A stretch of 64,000 nucleotides of DNA, from NCBI RefSeq assembly GCF_003946265.1, contig NZ_RHNO01000006.1, forward strand, positions 1-64,000. Reading direction: 5' to 3'. Within the stretch, counting starts at the first letter, position 1. Each line of letters begins with the position of its first letter. The notes under the pieces were generated by a model. The model was not told the DNA's origin, did not search any database, and worked only from the letters and a program-made list of their open reading frames with translations. The stretch is from Levilactobacillus yonginensis (GTDB taxonomy: Bacteria > Bacillota > Bacilli > Lactobacillales > Lactobacillaceae). The position numbers and the translations under genes are program-made. This document shows positions 26,700 to 34,875 of this stretch, piece after piece.

Positions 26700-26737
26700 A
26701 ATAGTGTTAGCACCTCGCAGTGTGCTAACACTATTCT
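26700..26737 (-). terminator. HMA-dps operon terminator
   Basis: ATAGTGTTAGCAC / GTGCTAACACTAT perfect 13-bp stem with a T run on the minus strand. Confidence 0.9.
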
Positions 26738-26746
26738 TAACGCTGG

Positions 26747-27298
26747 TTAATCATCGTCATCATCGTCTTCTTCATCCAGACCGTCACGAGCATCGTTGCC
26801 CAGCAGAGCTTGGAGTTCGCGAATGATGTGGTTGTTCGTCCCACGTAAGTCGGTTAGGAAGCTAGCCAAAGCGGGCCGTTCCTCCTTCTCAGCCAGTTTG
26901 ATGGCCCGGTCGATGAATAAGTTATGCGTGTCGGCGTCGTGGACTAACTCGCTAATTTGTTCTTCAGCGGGCAAGTACTTCTTGTCGCCACCTTCTTGCA
27001 GCATGTTGTAGTCGTGAAATTCTTTAGTCGTGGTTGAGACGATTTCGCCTTCATCTAAAAGCAATTCACCCAGCGTATCGAACTGTTGACGGTAGGTGGC
27101 GATATAGTCGTTGAGCAGTTGACGGACGCTCAGAGCCAGCGGACCCTTGACGGACCAGCGAACCTGATGGAATTTCACGATGGAAATGTGCAGGTTGGAG
27201 AGAATGTGGTTGGTCATGGCACCAGCGGTGGGAACGTGGTGGTCGTGTTCAGTTTGGGCTTGTTCGGCAGCGTAACGGTCTTCAATAGTAGTAGTCAT
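26747..27298 (-). CDS. dps: Dps-family ferritin-like protein
   Basis: This 183-aa protein belongs to the Dps/mini-ferritin family, which oxidises and stores iron and protects DNA. The four-helix bundle core is visible, with KFHQVRWSVKGP (His of the inter-subunit ferroxidase site) and FDTLGELLLDEGE (acidic ligands). The C-terminus is an acidic tail ending in a run of eight aspartates/glutamates, which would not favour direct DNA binding. It lies 30 bases downstream of the HMA gene and is transcribed with it from the FNR-like promoter. Confidence 0.87.
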   Translation of the reverse strand: MTTTIEDRYAAEQAQTEHDHHVPTAGAMTNHILSNLHISIVKFHQVRWSVKGPLALSVRQLLNDYIATYRQQFDTLGELLLDEGEIVSTTTKEFHDYNMLQEGGDKKYLPAEEQISELVHDADTHNLFIDRAIKLAEKEERPALASFLTDLRGTNNHIIRELQALLGNDARDGLDEEDDDDDD

Positions 27299-27328
27299 TG
27301 GATGAACTTCCTTTCGGTGAGTGGGGGA

Positions 27329-27556
27329 TTAGAGAGCTTTAACTTTAGAGCTTTGCACAGCATAGCCTAGGTCGGTGACGGTATTTTCGAGGTCATCGGC
27401 AGATACGGCCGCGTCATCAAACTCGGCTTTGACCTTGCTGGCGTTGAACAGAACCTTGACGTTCTTCACGCCGTCTTTTTTGTTTAAGGCGCCTTCGATT
27501 TTAGTCATGCAAGATGGGCAGGTCAGTGCGTCTAATTTCATGGTTACTTTACTCAT
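27329..27556 (-). CDS. HMA-domain metal-binding protein (CopZ-like)
   Basis: This 75-aa protein is a single heavy-metal-associated domain with the metal-binding pair C13-P-S-C16 (DALTCPSCMTKIEG) and the betaalphabetabetaalphabeta pattern of CopZ-type chaperones. AGGAGG precedes the ATG. It is the first gene of a two-gene operon with dps. Since the ATPase at 21661-23562 lacks an HMA domain and has the same operator, this protein is a good candidate to hand metal to that pump; this link is inference. Canonical CopZ proteins have MxCxxC; here the motif is LTCPSC. Confidence 0.87.
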   Translation of the reverse strand: MSKVTMKLDALTCPSCMTKIEGALNKKDGVKNVKVLFNASKVKAEFDDAAVSADDLENTVTDLGYAVQSSKVKAL

Positions 27557-27600
27557 AATGAATACCTCCTAGGTTTTCGTTTGTCTTGATTACATAAGTT

Positions 27601-27645
27601 AGTATACGGTCGTCAGTGATAAAAGAACTTGACTCAAATCAAGTT
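27601..27645 (-). promoter_or_regulatory. FNR-like box and -10 of the HMA-dps promoter
   Basis: AACTTGACTCAAATCAAGTT (27626-27645) has the same 7-bp arms and 6-bp spacer as the ATPase box. TATACT lies on the minus strand at 27606-27601. The distance from box centre to -10 is 29.5 bp, identical to that in front of the ATPase. Confidence 0.75.
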
Positions 27646-27767
27646 CGCCGATTTATTTGAAGAAAATCAAAAATTGCTAACTGCACCGGCGGTTAAGTCT
27701 TTGTGTTTCGCAATAAAGCTAAGTATGCGACAATGGGTGCAGAGTGAAAATTAAGTGAGGGACTATA

Positions 27768-28928
27768 ATGGGAAAAACAAAAAAAGAAGTGAGTATGGCC
27801 GGTATCGTGTCGGCGACCCTTCTATTAAACGCTGCGGCTGCGTGTATGTGGCCGTTAACGACGGTCTACATGCATAATCAACTCCATCAAAGTCTGACGC
27901 TGGCGGGGATTGCTTTGCTGGGGATGTCGTTATGCATGATTCTGGGCAACTGGTTGGGTGGCCGGATGTTTGACCGCTGGTCGCCATTCTGGTCAGCCAT
28001 TGTGGGGACGCTCTGTTCATTCGTTCCAATGGTGACGTTGATATTTGCCCACGGGTGGCCAATCTTTGGTATTATGCTACTTTTCATTGGGTTAGGCGAC
28101 GGTATCGTGATGACCGTGGTCAACTCCTTTGCGGCGACCGTGAAATCAGTTGAGAGTCGTAAAGTTTTCAATTATCTCTATATTGGCATGAACTTAGGGG
28201 TCGTTGTCGGTACGTTGATGGTGGGGGTTCTGATGGCTCACGGGGTCACCCTAGTCTTTATCGTGGCGGCGTTGAGTTATCTAGCGCTGTTGCTGATCTT
28301 CTTGTTTGATTTCCGGGCGGACATTGAACAGAAGAGCTTCGAACATAGTCGGGGACCCGCTAAACCAGCCCAGTTGAATCTGATCTGGCTAATTGCTTTT
28401 CTGGTCTTTTGCCTCTATATGAGTTATTCCCTGTGGGAAAGTGTGATTTCGGTTCATATGACGGGCTTAGGGATCTCATTTGAAAAGTACAGTCTGCTCT
28501 GGACGCTGAACGGTCTCATGATCGTCTTCGGACAACCAATCGTCAATCGGTTGGCAGCACGCTTCCAGTTGAGCTCTCAGATTTGGGTCGGAACTCTGAT
28601 TTTTATTCTCTCCTTCCTATTGTTAGTGTTTGCTAAGAGCTATGCCATGTTTGTCCTGACCATGGTTATCTTAACGTTTGGTGAGATGACCGGGTTCCCG
28701 GGAATTCCCGCGTGGATCGATGGCCTGGCTGGCGATAACGACAAAGGCAAGTTCCAGGGAATCTATAACATGGCCATTTCATTTGGTCGGGCAGTGGGGC
28801 CTTTGTACGGTGGTTTGATTATTGAATACGGTAGTTATCAATCCTTATTCTGGTTAGTAACGGGCCTGATGTTGCTGGCACTGGCTGGTGTGATGGGCCG
28901 TAACCGGCTGAATCGCAGGAGAGGGTAA
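27768..28928 (+). CDS. Major facilitator superfamily transporter (drug-efflux type)
   Basis: This 386-aa protein has about twelve membrane helices. The MFS loop 2-3 motif is visible as GNWLGGRMFDRW, and the central loop is short, as in DHA1 multidrug exporters. GAGGG precedes the ATG. It is divergent from the HMA-dps operon, but the FNR-like box in between is positioned only for the minus-strand operon. Substrate is unknown. Confidence 0.83.
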   Translation: MGKTKKEVSMAGIVSATLLLNAAAACMWPLTTVYMHNQLHQSLTLAGIALLGMSLCMILGNWLGGRMFDRWSPFWSAIVGTLCSFVPMVTLIFAHGWPIFGIMLLFIGLGDGIVMTVVNSFAATVKSVESRKVFNYLYIGMNLGVVVGTLMVGVLMAHGVTLVFIVAALSYLALLLIFLFDFRADIEQKSFEHSRGPAKPAQLNLIWLIAFLVFCLYMSYSLWESVISVHMTGLGISFEKYSLLWTLNGLMIVFGQPIVNRLAARFQLSSQIWVGTLIFILSFLLLVFAKSYAMFVLTMVILTFGEMTGFPGIPAWIDGLAGDNDKGKFQGIYNMAISFGRAVGPLYGGLIIEYGSYQSLFWLVTGLMLLALAGVMGRNRLNRRRG

Positions 28929-28947
28929 CACCTTTAAATAGCAGTGT

Positions 28948-28992
28948 GAGTGGCTTTTACTGAACCTTTAGGGGGACAGTAAAAGCCTTTTT
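28948..28992 (+). terminator. MFS gene terminator
   Basis: GGCTTTTACTG...CAGTAAAAGCC stem followed by six T residues. Confidence 0.85.
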
Positions 28993-29600
28993 TGGTGGTG
29001 TAAGCCCGGCATAAACCGGTGTGGGCCGGGGAATCCAGGCTCGAAACAATTTTTTTTGGTGTCCAGAAGAATAATTTGGCTAGTGAGAAGGTCGACTTTG
29101 TGAATTGGTATACCTATAACGGGAGATACGGGTATACCGCTTTTCCGAAATGAAAACAGGGCCTTCATAGTTGAACGATAATGAGAAAACTCTAATGATA
29201 TTCCGCCGGGTTACAGTTTAAATGGGTAAATTTAGTCGTGTACAACTGAAAGACGTCGCTTACTATTTTATTTGGTTACTTTAAAAACGAGCAAATGGCC
29301 CTTCACAAGGGGGTTTGGAAGGCCTAGTCTTATGCGAAAACCCATAATGAAGTTTGTGTATTATGTAATTAATACGAGCAGTTCATTAAAAAATCTTTTG
29401 TAAAAATATTCGCATGCAACGTTTTCAGTAAAAACGACCAAATCCAGTGTCACTAAAGGGGAAAGCGCTTCCAATCACGTGATAATTGACTTCTGTTTTT
29501 GAAAAAAATTCGACGAAATTCCATGAAAGCCTTGCCAATTCCATGTGAAAGGTATAGCATAATAGTCGTAGTTAAATAACTTACAAGGAAGTGTTTTTAC
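28993..29600. other. Gene-free stretch upstream of ald
   Basis: About 600 bases with no convincing gene. The 66-codon minus-strand frame at 28968-29168 overlaps the terminator and has no ribosome binding site. The right half carries two cre-like sites and AT-rich promoter-like sequence leading to ald. I see nothing else recognisable. Confidence 0.5.
29414..29473 (+). promoter_or_regulatory. Two cre-like sites upstream of ald
   Basis: On the minus strand TGGAAGCGCTTTCC (29473-29460) fits the CcpA site consensus well, and TGAAAACGTTGCAT (29427-29414) fits less well. They lie 130-190 bases upstream of the ald start. Carbon catabolite control of amino-acid breakdown is inferred. Confidence 0.55.
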
Positions 29601-30713
29601 ATGCAAATTGCCGTTATTAAAGAGCAAAAGGAAGGCGAAGGCCGTGTGGCCGCAACACCTGAAAATGTTCGCAAGATGGTAGAAGCAGGTAATGAAGTAC
29701 TGGTTGAAAAAGACGCTGGTGTCGGTGCTGGTTTCAGTAACGATGAATTCGTCGAAGCTGGTGGGAAACTCGTTAGCCATGCTGAAGGTTGGAAAGCTGA
29801 CCTGATCATCAAGGTTAAGGAACCAGATCCAGAAGAATACCAATACTTCTCCAAGGGCAAGATTGTTTGGGGCTTTCAACATTTAGCTTCATCTAAGCCT
29901 ACTGTAGAAGCAATGATGAAGGCTGGTACGACCGCAATTGGTGGCGAAACTATCGTTGAAGATGGCAAGCTGGCATTGCTTTCCCCTATGAGTCAAATCG
30001 CAGGGCGTCGTTCAGTTATCATGGGTGCTTACTACTTGGAAGCACAACACCAAGGCGAAGGTATCTTACTTCCAGGTATCCCTGTTCCTGGTATCCACGC
30101 TGGTAACGTTGTTATCTTTGGTGGTGGTAACGCTGCTATTGGTGCCACAGATATGGCTTTAGGTTTGGGTTGCTCCGTAGTTATCATTGAATTAAATGAT
30201 GACCGGATCAAAGAACTTGAAACTCAATTTGCTGGCAAGAACGTGCGTGTTGTTAAGTCCAACGAAGAAAACTTGGCTAAGGAAATCAAGGATGCTGATA
30301 TCTTTGTATCAACTATTCTTATTCCTGGTTCTCGTCCACCGAAGTTGGTCAAGGAATACATGGTTAAGTCAATGAAGAAGGGCTCCGTTATCGCCGATGT
30401 TGCCATCGACCAAGGTGGGACCGTTGAAACGATTGACAAGCCTACGACTATTGACGACCCTGTATTCATCAAAGACGGCGTTATTCACTATGCTGTTCCT
30501 AACCAACCAGGTGCTGTTCCACGTACCGCTACGATGGCACTTGCTGCAGGAAACTTGAAGTACTTATTGGAAATCGCTGACAAGGGCATCGATGATGCTA
30601 TCAAGTCCGATCCAGCCTTAGCTTCAGGGGTCAACCTGTACGAAGGTAAAGTTACTAATGAAGGTTTGGCTAAGTCACTCGACTTACCATACACTGAATT
30701 ACAAAACGCTTAA
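29601..30713 (+). CDS. ald: Alanine dehydrogenase
   Basis: The enzyme interconverts L-alanine and pyruvate plus ammonia with NAD+/NADH. The 370-aa length is standard. Substrate-binding residues appear at R15 (EGRVAATP), the lysine in IIKVKEP (about 71-73) and H94 in GFQHLA; the NAD+ fold is VVIFGGGNAAIGATDMA. AAGGAAG precedes the ATG. It heads a probable amino-acid catabolic cluster with threonine dehydratase and two permeases. Codon use is of the highly expressed kind. Confidence 0.96.
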   Translation: MQIAVIKEQKEGEGRVAATPENVRKMVEAGNEVLVEKDAGVGAGFSNDEFVEAGGKLVSHAEGWKADLIIKVKEPDPEEYQYFSKGKIVWGFQHLASSKPTVEAMMKAGTTAIGGETIVEDGKLALLSPMSQIAGRRSVIMGAYYLEAQHQGEGILLPGIPVPGIHAGNVVIFGGGNAAIGATDMALGLGCSVVIIELNDDRIKELETQFAGKNVRVVKSNEENLAKEIKDADIFVSTILIPGSRPPKLVKEYMVKSMKKGSVIADVAIDQGGTVETIDKPTTIDDPVFIKDGVIHYAVPNQPGAVPRTATMALAAGNLKYLLEIADKGIDDAIKSDPALASGVNLYEGKVTNEGLAKSLDLPYTELQNA

Positions 30714-30784
30714 TAATCGCTTATCTTACTTAGGTTTCAAAACTTAAAAGTTTGAGTTTCAAACACAATTGAGGAGTGAAAATA

Positions 30785-31822
30785 ATGGCTGCAAATGATG
30801 TAGTATTAAAGACGAACGACCTGCTCAACATTCAAGATATCGAAGAAGCAAGAAGTATTGTTTCGAAGTATGCTCGGAGAACGCCATTGGTTAAGTCCAT
30901 GTTCCTGAGTAACAACGTTGTTGGTGGGGATGTTTACCTCAAATTGGAAAACATGCAATTAACCGGTTCTTTCAAGTTCCGTGGTGCTAACAACAAGATC
31001 AACCACTTGACCGACGCTGAAAAGGCTCGTGGTGTTATCACTGCTTCTGCTGGTAACCATGCTCAAGGTGTTGCCTTGACCAGTAAGTTACTTGGCATTG
31101 ACGCAACTGTTGTTATGCCTGACGAAGCTCCACAAATGAAGCGTGACGCAACTGCCGGCTACGGTGCCGAAGTTGATATTCACGGTGCATTGTTCGACGA
31201 TGCTCACAAGTGGATGGCAGAACGTGGTAAAAAAGAAGGCAAGACCATTGTCGACCCATTTAACGACAAGTACGTTATGGCTGGACAAGGGACTATCGGC
31301 CTTGAAATCCTTGATGACCTATGGGATGTTGACACTGTCATCGTACCATGTGGTGGTGGGGGCTTAATTGGTGGTGTTGCTACCGCTTTGAAGTCATTCA
31401 ACCCATCAATCCACGTTGTCGGTGTACAATCCGAAAACGTTCATGGTATGAAGGCATCTATCGATGCTGGTAAGATCGTTACCCACCATAAAGACTTAAC
31501 TCTTGCTGATGGTACCGATGTTTCCACTCCTGGTGACATTACGTTCCCAGTTGTTTCAAACTTGGTTGACGAAATTGTCTTAGTTTCTGAAGAAGACATT
31601 GCTAAGGCTATGAAGGACTTACTGCAACGGACCAAAGTTGTTGCTGAAGGTGCTGGTGCCTTACCAACTGCTGCCCTCGAAGCTCACAAGATCGACGACA
31701 AGTGGTTAAAGGACAAGAAGGTTGTTGCCATGGTATCTGGTGGTAACGTTGACCTTGAACGTGTATCAAACATCATCGACCACTTCTTCTCACCAGTTAA
31801 AACTGAAGGCGGAATTGGCTAA
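30785..31822 (+). CDS. tdcB: Threonine ammonia-lyase (catabolic type)
   Basis: This 345-aa PLP enzyme deaminates L-threonine to 2-oxobutyrate (and serine to pyruvate). K64 in TGSFKFRGANNK forms the Schiff base, and the phosphate-binding glycine loop is CGGGGLIGG near residue 190. There is no C-terminal ACT domain, so isoleucine feedback inhibition is not expected, as in catabolic TdcB rather than biosynthetic IlvA. ATG 30785 follows GAGGAG; the in-frame GTG at 30776 overlaps that site. It lies 71 bases after ald without a terminator. Confidence 0.92.
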   Translation: MAANDVVLKTNDLLNIQDIEEARSIVSKYARRTPLVKSMFLSNNVVGGDVYLKLENMQLTGSFKFRGANNKINHLTDAEKARGVITASAGNHAQGVALTSKLLGIDATVVMPDEAPQMKRDATAGYGAEVDIHGALFDDAHKWMAERGKKEGKTIVDPFNDKYVMAGQGTIGLEILDDLWDVDTVIVPCGGGGLIGGVATALKSFNPSIHVVGVQSENVHGMKASIDAGKIVTHHKDLTLADGTDVSTPGDITFPVVSNLVDEIVLVSEEDIAKAMKDLLQRTKVVAEGAGALPTAALEAHKIDDKWLKDKKVVAMVSGGNVDLERVSNIIDHFFSPVKTEGGIG

Positions 31823-31865
31823 AGATTAAATAAATAAGCATTAATGTAACGTATGTTGAACATCA

Positions 31866-31914
31866 GGGATGTTACAGTTGACTATGTAACAGTTGACTAT
31901 GTAACATCCCTTTT
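31866..31914 (+). terminator. Terminator-like hairpin with a duplicated loop
   Basis: GGGATGTTAC and GTAACATCCC form a 10-bp stem followed by TTTT. The loop holds a tandem copy of the 15-mer AGTTGACTATGTAAC, so GTTAC/GTAAC can also pair over one unit only. Confidence 0.7.
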
Positions 31915-31938
31915 GTTCCGAAGAGGATTGAGTTAAGT

Positions 31939-33294
31939 ATGAATGATGATCAACAATTATCGCGATCGCTAAAGAATAGACATATTCAATTAATCGCCAT
32001 TGGAGGAGCAATTGGGACCGGACTGTTCTTAGGCTCAGGGACTGCAATCCATGAAGCCGGGCCGTCCATTATCCTGTCATATCTGATTACTGGTATCATT
32101 TGCTTCTTTTTGATGCGCAGTGTCGGGGAATTGTTGCTTTCGGATACGCGTCTCCACTCGTTTATCGACTTCGTGGGACGTTACTTAGGGAACAGATTTG
32201 AGTTTGTCTTAGGTTGGACGTATTGGTTCTGTTGGATCAGTATCGCCATGGCTGATTTAACGGCGTCTGGAATTTATATCCGGTTTTGGTTCCCACACTT
32301 TCCACAGTGGGCGACCCCCTTACTCATCATCGTGTTGTTATTACTGGTCAACTTGGCCAACGTTGATTTGTTTGGGGAAATGGAATCTTGGTTTTCGATG
32401 ATCAAGGTTGTTGCCATACTGTTGTTAATTGTGATTGGGCTTTACCTTATCGGTACGAATTTTACAACGCCGAACACAGTTGCTAGTTTTAGTAACTTGT
32501 ACAGTCATGGTGGGGTCTTCCCAACTGGTATTAAAGGATTCATGGCCTCGTTCCAGATGATTGTGTTTGCCTTCGTTGGGATCGAAATGGTCGGAATCAC
32601 TGCTGGTGAAACGGAAAGTCCTGAGAAGAACTTGCCCAAAGCGGTTAATAGTTTGCCGTTACGGATTGGATTATTCTACATTGGTTCAATGATTATTATC
32701 ATGTCCGTCTATCCTTGGAACAAATTAGCTCAAACGCAAAGTCCATTTGTCCAAATGTTTGCTGATATTGGTATCAACGCAGCCGCTGGCGTCGTTAACT
32801 TTGTTGTGTTGACTGCGGCCTTGTCTGCCTGCAACTCTGCCATTTTCACTACTAGTCGTACGCTATGGTCATTAGCAAAGGGTCACAACGCTTCACAACG
32901 GTTCAAGCACGTGAACAAAAATCACGTTCCACAAAATGCGCTACTACTGTCCTCAGCAGCCTTGCTGATTGTGGTTGTTCTGAACTATGTGATGCCAAAG
33001 GATGTCTTTAGTTTAATTTCCGGTGTGGCCACGGTTAGTTTCCTATTCGTTTGGTCCGTCTTGATCATCACCCACTTAGTCTATAGACGTAAAAATAAAG
33101 AGAGTGCTGAACATAATATTTTCCCAGCACCGTTCTATCCTTACGCCGACTACATTGCGCTTGCATTTTATGCGATTATCTTTGTCATCCTGTTTTTCAG
33201 CTCTAGCATGCGTCTTTCACTGTACGTTTCTGTATTGTGGATCATATGCCTGTTCCTTATTTATGAGGTTGTTAAAAAAGTTAGGAGGACTTGA
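31939..33294 (+). CDS. Amino acid permease, APC superfamily (AAT type)
   Basis: This 451-aa protein has about twelve membrane helices. The N-terminus RHIQLIAIGGAIGTGLFLGSG is the classic AAT-family first-helix motif, and FVGIEMVGITAGETESPEKN is the conserved loop after helix 6. It probably imports alanine, threonine/serine or a related amino acid for the enzymes encoded upstream. A second permease gene starts 2 bases after its stop codon. Confidence 0.88.
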   Translation: MNDDQQLSRSLKNRHIQLIAIGGAIGTGLFLGSGTAIHEAGPSIILSYLITGIICFFLMRSVGELLLSDTRLHSFIDFVGRYLGNRFEFVLGWTYWFCWISIAMADLTASGIYIRFWFPHFPQWATPLLIIVLLLLVNLANVDLFGEMESWFSMIKVVAILLLIVIGLYLIGTNFTTPNTVASFSNLYSHGGVFPTGIKGFMASFQMIVFAFVGIEMVGITAGETESPEKNLPKAVNSLPLRIGLFYIGSMIIIMSVYPWNKLAQTQSPFVQMFADIGINAAAGVVNFVVLTAALSACNSAIFTTSRTLWSLAKGHNASQRFKHVNKNHVPQNALLLSSAALLIVVVLNYVMPKDVFSLISGVATVSFLFVWSVLIITHLVYRRKNKESAEHNIFPAPFYPYADYIALAFYAIIFVILFFSSSMRLSLYVSVLWIICLFLIYEVVKKVRRT

Positions 33295-33296
33295 TC

Positions 33297-34652
33297 ATGG
33301 CTGATAAAGCAAATTCTGGGGGAATGAAGAAGTCTATTGGTTTCTTCGCCGCCTTATCAACTGTTATGGGTACGGTTATTGGTACTGGGGTGTTCTTTAA
33401 AGCCGCCGCTGTTACCGACTCAACTGGAACCATCAGTTTAGCATTACTCGTTTGGTTCTTAGGTGGGGTTATTACCATCTGTGCCGGGTTAACGGGGGCC
33501 GAACTGGCCGCTGCTTGGCCTGAAACCGGTGGGTTGACCAAGTACATTGAACACTCATACGGTGGTTTCTGGGGTTTCTTAGCCGGCTGGGCACAAGCAA
33601 TTATTTATTTCCCGGCTAACGTTGCCGCCATTGCCATTGCCTTCGGGACGCAATTTGCGAACCTGTTTGGCTTAGCACAAAGCTGGATTGTTCCAGTTGG
33701 GTTAATCACCGCCTTCTCCTTAGTTCTGATCAACTGGATCAGTGCTAAGGCCGGTGGTTGGGTAACTTCAGTTGCCTTGGTTGTTAAGTTGATTCCATTG
33801 GCAGTTATTGTGCTACTTGGTTTCTTCCACTCAACCAGCGTTGATTTCTCTCTGTTCCCAGTTGTTGCCGGACCACACCGTGAATTCTGGTCTGCTTTAG
33901 GTAACGGGCTGCTTGCCACTATGTTCGCATACGATGGCTGGCTGCACGTTGGGAACATTGCCGGTGAAATGAAGAACCCTAAGAAGGACTTACCAAAGGC
34001 CATTGCTTTAGGTATTGCCCTCATCATGGTTGTTTACTTACTGGTTAACGCTGTGTTCCTGTACATCGAACCAGTTGACCACGTTGCTGGTAACTTGAAC
34101 GTTGCCTCCGATGTTGCCAAGGTATTGTTCGGTGGTGTTGGTGGTAAGTTTATCACGATTGGTATCCTGATTTCCGTATTCGGTGGGTTGAACGGTTATA
34201 CCATGACTGGTATGCGGATTCCTTATGCCATGGGTAAAGAACACAAATTACCATTTGGTGATGTCTTTGCTAAGTTGAACAAAGCTGGTGTCCCTTGGGC
34301 TGCTGGTTTGATTCAATACATCATTGCCTTCATCATGATCTTATCTGGCCAATTCGATGCTATTACCAACATGTTGATCTTCGTTATCTGGGTATTCTAC
34401 TGCATGGCGTTCGCTGCTGTTATCTTCTTACGGAAGACGCAGCCTAACTTGAACCGACCATACAAGGTTCCACTATTCCCAGTTATTCCGTTGATTGCCT
34501 TGGTTGGTGGTATCTTCATTCTGGTTTCCACGATCATCCAACAATTTACGACTACGATGATTGGTGTCGTTGCTACGGCAATTGGTATTCCAATCTACAT
34601 GTACCTGAAGAAGAAGTGGAAGTACGACGAACCTAAGACTAAGGAAGACTAA
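33297..34652 (+). CDS. Amino acid permease/exchanger, LAT-like (SteT-like)
   Basis: This 451-aa, roughly twelve-helix APC transporter begins KKSIGFFAALSTVMGTVIGTGVF, with GLTGAELAAAWPETGGLTKY after helix 2, resembling SteT-type serine/threonine exchangers and other LAT-like permeases. ATG 33297 follows AGGAGG, only 2 bases after the previous stop codon, so the two permeases are translationally coupled. Their pairing with threonine dehydratase and alanine dehydrogenase suggests uptake or exchange of Ser/Thr/Ala. Confidence 0.86.
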   Translation: MADKANSGGMKKSIGFFAALSTVMGTVIGTGVFFKAAAVTDSTGTISLALLVWFLGGVITICAGLTGAELAAAWPETGGLTKYIEHSYGGFWGFLAGWAQAIIYFPANVAAIAIAFGTQFANLFGLAQSWIVPVGLITAFSLVLINWISAKAGGWVTSVALVVKLIPLAVIVLLGFFHSTSVDFSLFPVVAGPHREFWSALGNGLLATMFAYDGWLHVGNIAGEMKNPKKDLPKAIALGIALIMVVYLLVNAVFLYIEPVDHVAGNLNVASDVAKVLFGGVGGKFITIGILISVFGGLNGYTMTGMRIPYAMGKEHKLPFGDVFAKLNKAGVPWAAGLIQYIIAFIMILSGQFDAITNMLIFVIWVFYCMAFAAVIFLRKTQPNLNRPYKVPLFPVIPLIALVGGIFILVSTIIQQFTTTMIGVVATAIGIPIYMYLKKKWKYDEPKTKED

Positions 34653-34679
34653 GTATTAGGCGCGTTAAAATTCTAAAAA

Positions 34680-34729
34680 TAAAGAGTTACGTATCGATTC
34701 GATTGTGAATTGATGCGCAACTCTTTTTT
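34680..34729 (+). terminator. Terminator of the amino-acid cluster
   Basis: AAAGAGTTACG...GCGCAACTCTTTTTT hairpin with a long imperfect stem. Confidence 0.8.
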
Positions 34730-34875
34730 GTTTTGATTAAATTAGTTATGAAATCGTTCGCTGTCAAATTTGGAAGGGATATTAATATTGTAATGGGAGA
34801 TTTCGTCGTTTGCAGGGCTGATGATTGTATCTAAGTTTAAGAGGCGTAAGATGCAAAGAAAAGGGAGGTTACGCC

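Noticed and set aside
27626-27645. FNR-like box as regulator of the divergent MFS gene
   Set aside because: No -10 hexamer lies at the matching distance on the plus strand; geometry fits only the HMA-dps promoter.
28968-29168. 66-codon minus-strand ORF downstream of the MFS gene
   Set aside because: Overlaps the MFS terminator, lacks a ribosome binding site and has no recognisable features.
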